Assembly (NCBI GenBank): GCA_037953745.1
Contig: JBAKBP010001585.1
Coordinates: forward strand, 124,001 to 188,000
Direction of reading: 5' to 3'
Length of the DNA stretch: 64,000 bases
Origin: Lithodes maja
Taxonomy: Eukaryota; Arthropoda; Malacostraca; Decapoda; Lithodidae
Below the pieces are notes generated by a model that was not told the origin of the DNA, searched no databases, and worked only from the letters and a program-made list of their open reading frames with translations. Below are positions 10,775-20,445 of the stretch, in pieces; the first letter of the stretch is position 1, and each line of letters starts with the position of its first letter. Both the position numbers and the translations under genes were made by a program.

Positions 10775-11166
10775 ATTAGCTACCAGTAAGGGATTTTAAG
10801 GCAATGAACAAGGGGACATATAACAGGATGCAGGAACAACTCTATGATAAACTGGCAAGGCTAGCCAAGCGATGGTTAGAGCCGGAATGCAGGGTCACAT
10901 CGTTGTGCCTGCCTAAGTCCTGCATCCCACCCATCATCTTTCCCCAGTAATTTTCTTTTCCGTTTCGGACTTCCTGTGACTATTATGACCTGACCTAACA
11001 TTTTTTCTTGTTCAATATGATCCATTAGTAGGTATTGCTATTTAGTGTACTATTTTTTTTCCATAACATAGAAGTCCGCCGGTTGGCGTCTCTTAATTAG
11101 ACTATTATTTGGCCATTGTCTTTGTAACTAACATTTAGATACATAGCCTATAGGCTCGCATGCAAA

Positions 11167-14100
11167 ATGGATAAAAACGATAAAGAGACACCGTCTAGTG
11201 GGGTGCTGATCAAAGCCCCTAAAAATCAAAGGGCGGGACTTCGGGGAGTATTAAATAGGCTAATAGTGGACTTAAACACTTTCATCACTACTGCTGATCT
11301 AGAGGAATTGGAGGCCAGATTAGATAACGTCCAGGCAACCCACGGTCGTATTACGGCTCTGAGTGAGGTGATTGTGGCTGACATGATAGAGGAGGAAGAG
11401 ATAATTACAGAGTGTGATAATCGCTCCCTCTATGACGAATCTGTCTTTAGAGCGAAGCGCCTATTACAGCGTGCTGTCACAAGTAAGAAGGGAGGCGATA
11501 ATGAGGCCCATAGAAGGGCTGACCCAAAACAGACTGTACACCTCCCAAAGCTCAATCTTCCTACATTTGGGGGCAAGTTAACCGAGTGGTTAGCTTTCTG
11601 GGACGTATTTCGATCTGCGGTTCATGAATCCTCTTTGGATAATGTCCGCAAGTTTCACTATCTGAAGGGACAAATGGAAGGAGAGGCCTTACATTTAATA
11701 GAGGGTTTTGCAGTAGTGGGTGGTAGTTATCTTGAAGCGGTACACTTATTAGAGTCCACATACGGGGATAGAGAGCAGTTGAAGATGGCCCATGTCGTTG
11801 CCTTGTTGGGGCTCGCAGAACCACAGTATAAGGTTGATCAGTTGACAAACTTCAGGGCAAATATGGAGTGCCATACTCGATCGCTAGACACCCTAGGGCT
11901 TACCACGCAGGAAATGATAGTCATTATCTTGCGGCAGAAGCTTCCTATGGCAATACTTGATAAGGTAAGATCATTTGAACTGGGGGAGTTCAAAACTCAG
12001 TTCAGCAAGGAGATCAATAATCTAGAGTTGAACAAAGGGAGAATGTATGTGTCGGGAGGGAGTGAGAATGTGGAGAAGAGGGGAACAATAAGCATGACAG
12101 TGGGGACTAAAGTAAAGAAAGAGTGTGTGTATAAGAAACCTGCTCAGATTCTATGTAAGCTATGTAACAACAAACATAAATGGAGTTTCTGCATAAAATA
12201 CCCGACAAATGAGACAAAACTAGCACAGGCGAAAAGATTGAAGCTATGTGTAGGTTGTCTAAGTGGGGAACATGGTAAGCAGGGACAATGTACTGCTACA
12301 TACTTAAGGTCCTGTCGGCACTGCAAAGGACATCACTTTGATAAGTTGTGTCCTACAGCAGATAAAGTCAAAGACGTCAAAACAGAGGGTACTACAACTG
12401 TGACACTAGGTAGCACGCAAGACACCACTATATTGCCCACAATACAGATTCCCATGGAAGGTAATGACATTAACAAAGTTTGTCGGGTACTTCTAGATCA
12501 AGGATCTCAACGTTCCTTTATAAAGAGGTCCGTACTAGTGGGACTGAAGCACCGAATCGTAGGGGCTGAGACTCTTCGATTACAGGGCTTCACAGGGGTT
12601 ACTGATAAACAAGACTACGAGATAGCGGAGATTTCATATTTCTATCGTAAAAACCGGTACTTTATGACTTGTATCGTAGTAGATACCCTACCAGAATATG
12701 TATCTGTGGGTGTGAAGAAGGTGGAACACGCATTACGTAGCAAAGGGGTTAACTTGTCAGATCCCATGGGAAATCAGAGTGAGGTGCATGTTCTACTTGG
12801 TGTAGATCATTATTATGAAGTAGTATACCCTGGATTTAAAAAGATGTGTGGTGTAGTTTTAATCCCCACTAAATTTGGATACTGCATGAGCGGAAAGGTG
12901 CATACTACACAGTCAAAGGTCCTGGTCGACACGGTCTCGATATATAGAGTCAATGTAACCGCGGCAGAGGAGTTGGGAAGGGAGGATTCCCAACCTAGTG
13001 ACCCTAAGATGGCTGCCGAGTTCGACCTGGAACGACTGTGGAGATTGGATCACATAGGCATTAATCCTATGGAGACTGATTATGACTCGGAAGTTGCGCT
13101 ACAAAGGTTTGACGAGTCTGTGTGCTACTGTGCCTCAGACAAGCAATATAAAGTTAGTTTACCCTGGAAGAACAGTGAGATAAGCCTGCCTACCAACTAT
13201 GGTTTGGCATTAGGTCGCTTGCGCGCATTGCAGCGGAAATTGTCTAACGAACCGAGCACGCGCCAGGCGTATGACGATGTATTTCGGAGTTATGAGGATA
13301 GGGGCTTTATAGAGAGAGTCGATGTCAGGGAACCGTGTAAGAAGGGTAGGGTTCACTATCTGGCCCATCATGGGGTAAAGAAAGACAGCGTCACCACACC
13401 AATACGGGTGGTGTATGACTGTTCTGCCCACCAAGGACAACAACCCAGTCTAAATGACTGCCTGTTGACAGGTCCGTCCATGGTGTCGGACCTGTCCCAA
13501 CATCTATTGCGGTTTAGGCTGGGGAAGTATGCCTATGCCAGTGACATCGAGAAGGCATTCTTGATGGTAAAGCTAATGGAGGAAGATAGAGATGTTACCC
13601 GCTTTATTTGGTTCGGCGACATTAGCGACTCTGAAAGTCCCATCATAATATACCGTTTTTGGGTTGTACTCTTTGGGGCCACTTGCTCGCAGTTTTTGTT
13701 AAATGCCACAATCAGAAAACATCTAGCTGACACTCATGAGGACACAAGTAAACTATCTCGCGGATTATACATTGACAATTTGCAGGGTACTAGCGATAGT
13801 CAAAATGATTTGTTATGTGCATACTGGCAAGCACGCAGACTGTTTGCGGATGCACATCTATTTCTCCGCGAGTGGGTTACTAATAGTGAAGATCTTCAGA
13901 GTTTAATACAGGTGGATGGTACGGCATCTCTTAACCAGGAAAAGTCCAGAAATTTGGGGATGATCTGGCAACCTAAACATGACCTACTAACTTTTCAAAC
14001 AAGGTCTTTTGCTCAGCAGACAGGAGCGCACACCAAAAGAAGTCTGTTGAGCAAAGTTGCGCAATTTTTTGATCCTTTGGGTCTAGCATTACCTGTTGCC

Positions 14101-14403
14101 ATAAGAGCTAGGATTCTAATGCAGGAAGTTTGGAGACGTAAAATAGGATGGGATGACAGTTTGCCTGAGGACCTGAATGACCAAGGGACATTGTTGTTGA
14201 ATGAATATGCCATCCTATGTACTAAACCTATACCTCGTAAAGTGGCGGCGTTCGGTGACGTTACGTTACACACGTTTTGCGATGCTAGCGCCACGGCATA
14301 CGGGGTAGCCATATATGTTGTTACTTCATTTGGGGCACATTTAGTTACAGCCCGGGCCAAGGTAGCCCCGGTTAAAAAGGTAACTATCCCAAAATGGAAT
14401 TGA
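11167..14403 (+). CDS. BEL/Pao gag-pol, first frame: Gag, protease, RT, start of RNase H
   Basis: The ATG at 11,167 opens a 1,078-codon frame. Domains in order: a charged N-terminus; a DUF1759-type Gag core (PKLNLPTFGGKLTEW, about residues 100-265); three CCHC-like zinc-binding clusters (CKLC...C near 330, CVGC...C near 361, CRHC...C near 382); a DUF1758 aspartic protease with LLDQGSQRSFI near 442; and a reverse transcriptase with VVYDCSA near 745, catalytic ASDIEKAF near 792 and LYIDNLQG near 866. RNase H begins at HTFCDASATAYG near 1,036. The protease has DQG in place of the usual DTG/DSG, and the RT box is YIDN, not YVDD. Both variants may be normal for this lineage. The frame ends four residues after TIPK, where an A run appears one base short, so RNase H continues in another frame. 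Confidence 0.92.
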   Translation: MDKNDKETPSSGVLIKAPKNQRAGLRGVLNRLIVDLNTFITTADLEELEARLDNVQATHGRITALSEVIVADMIEEEEIITECDNRSLYDESVFRAKRLLQRAVTSKKGGDNEAHRRADPKQTVHLPKLNLPTFGGKLTEWLAFWDVFRSAVHESSLDNVRKFHYLKGQMEGEALHLIEGFAVVGGSYLEAVHLLESTYGDREQLKMAHVVALLGLAEPQYKVDQLTNFRANMECHTRSLDTLGLTTQEMIVIILRQKLPMAILDKVRSFELGEFKTQFSKEINNLELNKGRMYVSGGSENVEKRGTISMTVGTKVKKECVYKKPAQILCKLCNNKHKWSFCIKYPTNETKLAQAKRLKLCVGCLSGEHGKQGQCTATYLRSCRHCKGHHFDKLCPTADKVKDVKTEGTTTVTLGSTQDTTILPTIQIPMEGNDINKVCRVLLDQGSQRSFIKRSVLVGLKHRIVGAETLRLQGFTGVTDKQDYEIAEISYFYRKNRYFMTCIVVDTLPEYVSVGVKKVEHALRSKGVNLSDPMGNQSEVHVLLGVDHYYEVVYPGFKKMCGVVLIPTKFGYCMSGKVHTTQSKVLVDTVSIYRVNVTAAEELGREDSQPSDPKMAAEFDLERLWRLDHIGINPMETDYDSEVALQRFDESVCYCASDKQYKVSLPWKNSEISLPTNYGLALGRLRALQRKLSNEPSTRQAYDDVFRSYEDRGFIERVDVREPCKKGRVHYLAHHGVKKDSVTTPIRVVYDCSAHQGQQPSLNDCLLTGPSMVSDLSQHLLRFRLGKYAYASDIEKAFLMVKLMEEDRDVTRFIWFGDISDSESPIIIYRFWVVLFGATCSQFLLNATIRKHLADTHEDTSKLSRGLYIDNLQGTSDSQNDLLCAYWQARRLFADAHLFLREWVTNSEDLQSLIQVDGTASLNQEKSRNLGMIWQPKHDLLTFQTRSFAQQTGAHTKRSLLSKVAQFFDPLGLALPVAIRARILMQEVWRRKIGWDDSLPEDLNDQGTLLLNEYAILCTKPIPRKVAAFGDVTLHTFCDASATAYGVAIYVVTSFGAHLVTARAKVAPVKKVTIPKWN

Positions 14404-16454
14404 CTGCCATGCTGCTATTAGCACGTCTGGTGCAACATGTACACGCAGCATACGAGAGCGAATTAAATATTGAAATAGTTCATGTATGGTGCGATAGTCA
14501 GGTCGCACTCAACTGGATACATAGCAAGAAGTCTCTGCCAGTTTATGTGCGGAATAGGGTAGATGAGATTAGAGCCCTTTTGCCAGACGTTGCTTATCAT
14601 TATGTAAATACAAAGGAAAACCCTAGTGATCTCATAACTAGGGGTATAACGGCTAGCCAGTTAATGAAGTCCGAATTGTGGTGGCATGGTCCAAAGTGGC
14701 TGCTCCATGAAAGTGAATGGACGATATGGCATGCTGTTGGTGAGGGACTTCTGCCACTGGAAACAGTGGCAGTTACAGCCCAACCAAATGAGCCACCGGG
14801 TCCTATCATGAAGTGGGCAAGATTCGGTGACTATAATAAATTAGTCAGAGTTGTAGCTTGGGTGTTGCGATATGTATCCAATCTCAAGCTTAAAGTAACG
14901 GGCCAACTCTGCAACAGGGGTCACAACATTGATGCTCGTGAATTTAAAGCAGCTGAAGTAACTTTGATCAAATGGGTTCAAGTAGAAACCTTTTCCAATG
15001 AATTAGAATCCTTGAAAAGCTCGAATAAGACATTAATGCCTAATATAGTGCGTCAACTACGGTTGCACCTAGACAATGGCCTCATCAGGTGTGAGGGTCG
15101 CCTGAAGTGGTCGGGTGTACCAGACGGCACAAACCGACCTATACTTATGCCAACAAGACATCACGTTACTGATCTATTGATCATACGTGCACATAGGGAA
15201 GTAAAACACTACGGAGTATGTCATATTATATCAAATTTACGTCTCACATGGTGGATACCCAGAGTTCGACAAGTAGCTCGACGCGTAGTGAGAAAGTGTG
15301 TAATATGCCAGAGACTAAAGGGTAAACCATATGCAACTGGACCAGCTCCACCTCTACCTGAATGCCGTGTAAAGCACGTAGAACCTTTCCAAGCGGTAGG
15401 ATTAGATTACACAGGGGCATTGAAGACGAGGGAGCATGAGAAGGTTTATATATTATTGTTTACCTGTGCGACGTCTCGAGCGGTACACCTAGAACTATGT
15501 GATAATATGTCGAGCGAAGAATTTATGCTGGCGTTCAGACGGTTTTGTGCCCGTCGTTCATTCCCTCAACTCATTCTTGGCGACAATGCTCCCACTTATG
15601 TCCAAGCATCAAAATATCTAAAGGATATGAGTAGTGATCCTACTGTTATCACTTTTTTGGGAGAGAAGAAGTGCGAATGGAGGTTCATTCCAGTTAAGGC
15701 ACCTTGGTTTGGTGGAATGTGGGAACGATGTGTCGGCATAGTAAAGTCAGGACTAAGAGCGGTTGTAGGACGTGCTCTATTAAAGAAAAGTGAGTTGACG
15801 ACAGTCCTCACAGAGATAGAGGCAGTCGTGAATGATCGCCCGCTTACATTTGTGTACACCGACCTGCAAGAACCACTACCATTAACGCCAGCTCACTTGC
15901 TATATGGAAAACCATTGACTGCGTTTCCATCTGATTTTCAGTCCATAGTAGAGTTAGAGGATCCCTCGTTGTACTCTGAGGTAGCGGTGTCTAAGAGATA
16001 CCAGTATATATCCAGGATAATCGAGGATTTTAGGAAACGGTGGATTAGTGAATATCTGCTAGCATTGAGGGAAAGGAGTGTTACTCCCTCTGGTAGACCA
16101 ACGGCACCTACAGTTGGTGAAGTTGTTTTAATTAAAGAAGATAGTCCTCGTTTATACTGGAAATTAGGCCGCGTATTGGAGGTATACAAGGGGGCAGACT
16201 CTGTAGAGCGGGTGGCGCTATTGAAGACAGCCACTGGAACTACTGTTCGTCCTATCGCACGTTTGTACGCTTTGGAGCTCGATTCCGCATTGCAATCTGA
16301 GGCTCCACCTGTTATTGCTGGGTCCGAGGATTCTCAAAGGAACGACTCACCTCTTACTGATGGTGATCATGCTCGGACCGGGACGCGTCCCAGACGCGCT
16401 GCTGCTGGCGCCGTCGACTTGTGGCGTCAGAAGATAGCCTCTGGGCAACTTTAG
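14394..16454 (+). CDS. BEL/Pao pol, second frame: rest of RNase H, integrase, DUF5641
   Basis: This 686-codon frame overlaps the previous one by about 10 bases in a different register. Its first residues (MELTAMLLLARL) belong to RNase H, followed by the RNase H aspartate in VWCDSQVALNW near residue 37, so its ATG is internal to a broken polyprotein and not a natural start. Integrase follows: the HHCC zinc-binding region (HREVKHYG to CVICQRLKG, about 265-310), first Asp in VGLDYTG near 337, second Asp in LGDNAPTY near 396, and catalytic Glu in MWERCVGIVKSGL near 443. A DUF5641 C-terminal domain lies at about 555-640 (GEVVLIKEDSPRLYWKLGRV). All three DDE residues are present. Confidence 0.92.
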   Translation: MELTAMLLLARLVQHVHAAYESELNIEIVHVWCDSQVALNWIHSKKSLPVYVRNRVDEIRALLPDVAYHYVNTKENPSDLITRGITASQLMKSELWWHGPKWLLHESEWTIWHAVGEGLLPLETVAVTAQPNEPPGPIMKWARFGDYNKLVRVVAWVLRYVSNLKLKVTGQLCNRGHNIDAREFKAAEVTLIKWVQVETFSNELESLKSSNKTLMPNIVRQLRLHLDNGLIRCEGRLKWSGVPDGTNRPILMPTRHHVTDLLIIRAHREVKHYGVCHIISNLRLTWWIPRVRQVARRVVRKCVICQRLKGKPYATGPAPPLPECRVKHVEPFQAVGLDYTGALKTREHEKVYILLFTCATSRAVHLELCDNMSSEEFMLAFRRFCARRSFPQLILGDNAPTYVQASKYLKDMSSDPTVITFLGEKKCEWRFIPVKAPWFGGMWERCVGIVKSGLRAVVGRALLKKSELTTVLTEIEAVVNDRPLTFVYTDLQEPLPLTPAHLLYGKPLTAFPSDFQSIVELEDPSLYSEVAVSKRYQYISRIIEDFRKRWISEYLLALRERSVTPSGRPTAPTVGEVVLIKEDSPRLYWKLGRVLEVYKGADSVERVALLKTATGTTVRPIARLYALELDSALQSEAPPVIAGSEDSQRNDSPLTDGDHARTGTRPRRAAAGAVDLWRQKIASGQL

Positions 16455-16480
16455 GTTTAAGGTGGGGTTCAGGTCTTTTT

Positions 16481-16490
16481 TGTGGGGGGA
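16481..16490 (+). other. BEL polypurine tract
   Basis: TGTGGGGGGA lies three bases before the TATCG start of the 3' LTR (one base before its TG) and after the pol stop. This is the position of the plus-strand primer in LTR retrotransposons. Confidence 0.8.
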
Positions 16491-16565
16491 GTGTATCGTA
16501 TAAATACGATAGAATATGACTCTTTTGTGATCTCGTATGTCTCTGTGACGTCACGATCTCTCCTA

Positions 16566-18454
16566 ATTTGCTAATGATAGATTAAAATCCTCACAAAATG
16601 ACGAAGAACGGCTGAAATTTGTAGAGCTATGACGCAAAGCCAAAAAGTTAATTAAGCAAAGTAAAAAGACCTTAGAGTTACATATTGCGAATCAAAGTAA
16701 AACAAACCCGAAAGAATTCTATAGTTATATCAGAAAGAAAAAAGTAGTTACTTCAACTGTTGGACCGTTAGTCGATGAAAATGGAGAATACACCAAAGAC
16801 GAAGAACAAATGAGTAATGCCCTCAATACCTTCTTTGCATCAGTTTTTACAACAGAAGACCTCAGTGATATCCCTACACCATCGCCGATTCAGATTGATA
16901 ATTCAGATGTTTTAAGCAATATCACCGTTACAGAGAGAGAAGTATTGAATTGTTTAGATAAACTCAAGGTAAATAAAACGCCTGGACCTGATACAATCTC
17001 GCCTAGAGTTCTAAAGGAAGCTAAGGATGAGCTCTCTAAACCACTGACATTACTATTCAATAAATCCTTGCAGTCTGGAACTATGCCCGATCAGTGGAAG
17101 CTAGCCAACGTAACACCGATATTCAAAAAAGGCAGCAAATCCCTATCCAGTAACTATCGTCCAATTAGCTTAACCTCAGTTGTATGTAAAATGCTAGAAA
17201 CGGTCATAAGAGACAGACTCGTAAATCACTTAGAGGAAAATAACATACTTAAAGATACTCAACACGGCTTTCGTAAAAAACGTTCCTGTTTAACAAACCT
17301 CTTAGACTTCTTCCACGATATCCTCAACCTCTACGATGAGAGTAAAGCTGTAGATATTATATACCTTGATTTTCAAAAGGCCTTTGACAAAGTTCCCCAC
17401 AAACGTTTACTGCTAAAACTAAAAGCGCATGGAATACAAGACGGTGTGTTGAAATGGATAGAAAATTGGCTCAGCGACAGAAAGCAAAGAGTAGTCATAA
17501 ACGGTAAGGCATCAAAATGGACCAATGTAAGTAGCGGGGTACCCCAGGGATCGGTACTAGGACCAATTCTCTTTCTAATTTACATCAACGACATAGATGA
17601 GGGTCTCACCTGTACAATCTCAAAATTTGCTGACGATACAAAAATTGCAAATAGCGTACTCTCAAAAGAACAAGTTGACGATATGCAACACAATCTAGAT
17701 AAATTGTCATGTTGGGCCCAAATTTGGCAAATGAGTTTCAATGCGGATAAATGTAAAGTACTACATATCGGATACCTAAATGAGAAAGCAAACTATTCGA
17801 TGAATGGCACTCAGCTTAAGAATGTAAACAGAGAAACCGATCTGGGAGTAACAATATCGAGTAACCTAAAACCGGGTCAACAATGTTCAGAAGTTGTTAA
17901 GAAGGCAAACAAAATAATTTGGCTTTATAGGCAGGTCATTTGAGCATAAATCCAAAGAAGTTATCCTAACCCTTTACAATTCCTTAGTCCGCCCTCTTCT
18001 GGAATACTGCGTTCAATCCTGGTGCCCTTATTACCAAAAAGATATAAACAAGCTAGAACGAGTTCAACGTAGAGTTACCAAAATGATACCTAGCCTAAAG
18101 AACAAACCATACGAAGAGCGTCTTAGAGAATTAAATCTATTTCCTTTAACCCAGCGCAGATTAAGAGGCGACTTAATTCAAGTGTTCAAAATCATCAAAG
18201 GCATCGACAATATGAACTGTAGTAAGTACTTCACTATCGACCAATCTAATTACACGCGGGGAAACGGTTGCAAAATTATTGGTAAATCTTTTAACTCGCA
18301 CGAATCTAAGAATTTCTTCTTCAATCGAGTTGTCAACTTGTGGAATGGGCTTCCCCGAAACGTTATAGACTGCATCACCGTTGATTCATTTAAACTCCGC
18401 TTAGACAAATATCTCGCATCAAACCCGCGACTGACTGCGTTTGTAAATGAATAA
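16566..18454 (+). pseudogene. CR1-like ORF2 fragment: linker, RT and C-terminus
   Basis: The RT runs in one frame from about 16,627 to 17,943. Boxes visible: GFRKKRSCLTNLLDFF, IIYLDFQKAFDKVPHKR, SSGVPQGSVLGPILFLIYIN and an intact catalytic KFADDTK (about 17,624-17,644). One extra base near 17,925 (AATTTGGC where the other copy has AATTAGC) shifts the frame into a TGA at 17,941. The normal frame resumes and continues to 18,454 with the C-terminal region (LFPLTQRRLRGDLIQVFKII). The endonuclease is missing through 5' truncation. Confidence 0.9.
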
Positions 18455-18674
18455 CTTTATTTTATCCCCCCCTCAGTTACTAACCCATCTGTCCCCTACT
18501 AACTTCCTAATCCTGCCACGGACATTAGTTCCAGGGCAGTAATTCCCTTTCCAATGTTCCCTTACCCACTCTAAACCACTGTTTGGACACTTGATCCTCA
18601 GTGTTTTGGAGGACAAGCAACCTAGAAGGGTCACTGGATCTGTTGTTGCTTGATTTCCTTTGTACTCCTTTGTA
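16566..18674 (+). mobile_element. 5'-truncated CR1-like LINE inside the BEL 3' LTR
   Basis: Its sequence matches 59,523-61,642 nearly base for base. It starts inside the linker between endonuclease and RT (ATTTGCTAATGATAG) and ends with two tandem TCCTTTGTAC units, a short terminal repeat typical of CR1/L2-type 3' ends. No clear target duplication is present beyond a possible TA. It must be younger than the BEL insertion. Confidence 0.92.
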
Positions 18675-19392
18675 CAGCACGACGTAGGATGAGTAGATCG
18701 TATATTATAAGATTGTAAATAAGTTAAGTTATAAAAGGCCTAATATGCTATTAAGCAATATTGCCATGGTCTTATGTAGTATATATGAATTTATCGTATA
18801 TATTAATATAATTTATCGTATAGAGCAACCTAAATGCGGTACGATAATATGGGCTCCTGGCGGTTTGCCAAGGCAGCAAGGTGTGCTTTTGAGGTACGCC
18901 AGAGCCTTCACGAACACCAACCAGTTAACATCTAATTTTCCGCCCTCAGTTGATCGTGCTTTTGTGCCTCTAATCACAATACACATACAGCAATACACAC
19001 AGCTACACCATCACGACGCTCTCATTGACATCATGACTGACTGATAGATAAGCATATTATTCATGTCCATTCCCATGTAATCATTTATTCTTTCTTTAAC
19101 TTGACTTGAGTCTTGGGACCGAAGTCTCGTTCCCCATTGTCCACCGCCATATTGGATAAAACGTTCTCCCTTGCCTCATTGCCACGTGGAACTATTGGTG
19201 AGTTAATTCCTGGCTAATATTAACCCTTATAACCTTACCCTATATATACATTTATTATGTGAGACCTTTGGATATAAATTAGCTTGTTTCAGATTGAATT
19301 CAATTTAGATATAGAGTAGTTTTCATTTAGATTGATTTTATTTGATTCATTATAGCTTAGTAATATTTAACTTCCATTGATAGTTTACCACA

Positions 19393-19870
19393 ATAGTGAT
19401 GATAATTATAGTAGTTGTGATGATGGTACGGTAACAGTAGTAATGATGATTGTAAGATGATGGTGATAATAGTAGTGATGATGGTGATAGTCTTAGTAAT
19501 AATGATGACAGTTGTGATGATGATGGTAGTGATGATGGTGACAGTAGTAGTGCTCATGGTTATAGCAGTAGTGATGATGGTGACAATGGTAATGTTGATT
19601 GTAAGATGATGGTGATTATAGTAAAGATAATGGTGATAGTTGTAGTGATAATGATGACAGTAGTGATGATGGATGTGACAGTAGTAGTGATGATGATGAC
19701 AGTAGTAGTGATGATGGTGAGAGTAGTAGTGATGATTGTAATAGTAGTAGTGATGATGATAGTAATGGCGATGGTGACTAGTAGTGATTATGGTGACATT
19801 TGAAGAAAGTATTAGCGATGATGGTGATAGTATTATTAATGATGGCAATACGAGTGATGATGGTAACCCA
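19393..19870. repeat. Imperfect GAT/AGT trinucleotide microsatellite
   Basis: The stretch is built of GATGATGGTGATAGTAGTAG-like units with much drift. It starts directly after the last base of the BEL 3' LTR. The His/Tyr-rich translations on the minus strand are by-products of the repeat. Confidence 0.9.
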
Positions 19871-19876
19871 TCGCAG

Positions 19877-19891
19877 ATATATATATATACA

Positions 19892-19941
<50 letters not shown>
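19877..19941. repeat. (TA)n microsatellite
   Basis: Nearly uninterrupted TA dinucleotides, broken once by CAGTG. Confidence 0.95.
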
Positions 19942-19943
<2 letters not shown>

Positions 19944-20089
19944 ACAATAAGTTAGAACCTGGAAAAGACAGAATGATGGATATGGATTTCTGACGTAGTA
20001 GTAGTGCTTGTCTAAAAGAGCCCCAAACGTTTTGTGGTATTCTCTGACGGTTTCGGGGCCGGCGACTGGAGCTAGATGGGGGACGGTTA

Positions 20090-20445
20090 AGCATGGTTCA
20101 CACATACAAGAGTCCCAAGTCCAACATGAGTGAACGATGGGTGACACTCTTTGTGACTGGCAAGAACCAGCCCGAGTAGAGCCTGGTTCACACATAAACG
20201 AGTCGGTGCCCGAGTCCAACACGAGTGATGAAATTTTGCTATTCGGCAATGACTCGTCAATACTCTGCAACACTCGTGTATACTCTCCGTGTATCAGGGT
20301 GTGCCCTGGGTACTCGCCACGTGGCCCAAAAATTTCAAACAGGAATGAAATTTCTTGTCTCCGTCAAGAGTCCGACGATAGTACGTGTAGAATCGTGCAC
20401 ATATGTGTATACTTGTGTAAACTCGTGTTTGACTCGGCGTAACTT
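20090..20445. mobile_element. Possible MITE with subterminal repeats
   Basis: GGTTCACACATA followed by an AGTC and an AGTCCAACAYGAGTGA block occurs twice in direct order (about 20,094 and 20,182). An inverted match to the second block is seen near the right end: GAGTCCAACACGAGT near 20,214, against the complement GAGTCAAACACGAGT near 20,425. Closely spaced CTCGTG/CACGAG motifs run throughout. No transposase or target duplication was seen. The right edge abuts the poly(A) end of a J1 element. Confidence 0.4.

Larger units (their letters stand above)
9959..19392 (+). mobile_element. BEL/Pao LTR retrotransposon, with a LINE nested in its 3' LTR
   Basis: The element has a 5' LTR (9,959-10,755), a primer-binding site right after it, a gag-pol region (11,167-16,454), a purine tract (16,481-16,490) and a 3' LTR (16,494-19,392, split by a CR1-like insertion). 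By eye the two LTRs differ at about 11 positions plus one 7-base gap in about 790 bases, so insertion is recent relative to the other repeats. Five-base flanks do not match: GTAAC on the left, ATAGT on the right. The right flank is microsatellite and not the Gypsy integrase expected from the left side. The retained frames need only one base change to be continuous. Confidence 0.93.
16494..19392 (+). repeat. BEL 3' LTR, split in two
   Basis: The left piece is 16,494-16,565 and the right piece is about 18,675-19,392. Together they match the 5' LTR end to end, with the break at TCCTA/CAGCACG. The intervening 2.1 kb is a 5'-truncated CR1-like element. Differences from the 5' LTR are scattered single bases and loss of 7 bases after 19,050. 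The right piece ends TACCACA and is followed directly by a GAT-rich microsatellite. Confidence 0.93.

Noticed and set aside
14390..14410. Programmed ribosomal frameshift in BEL pol.
   Set aside because: The break lies inside the RNase H domain and not at a gag/pol or domain boundary, and no slippery site with a downstream structure is evident. A single-base loss is simpler.
19357..20094. A 245-codon His/Tyr-rich minus-strand frame.
   Set aside because: It is a read-through of the trinucleotide and TA microsatellites next to the BEL LTR.
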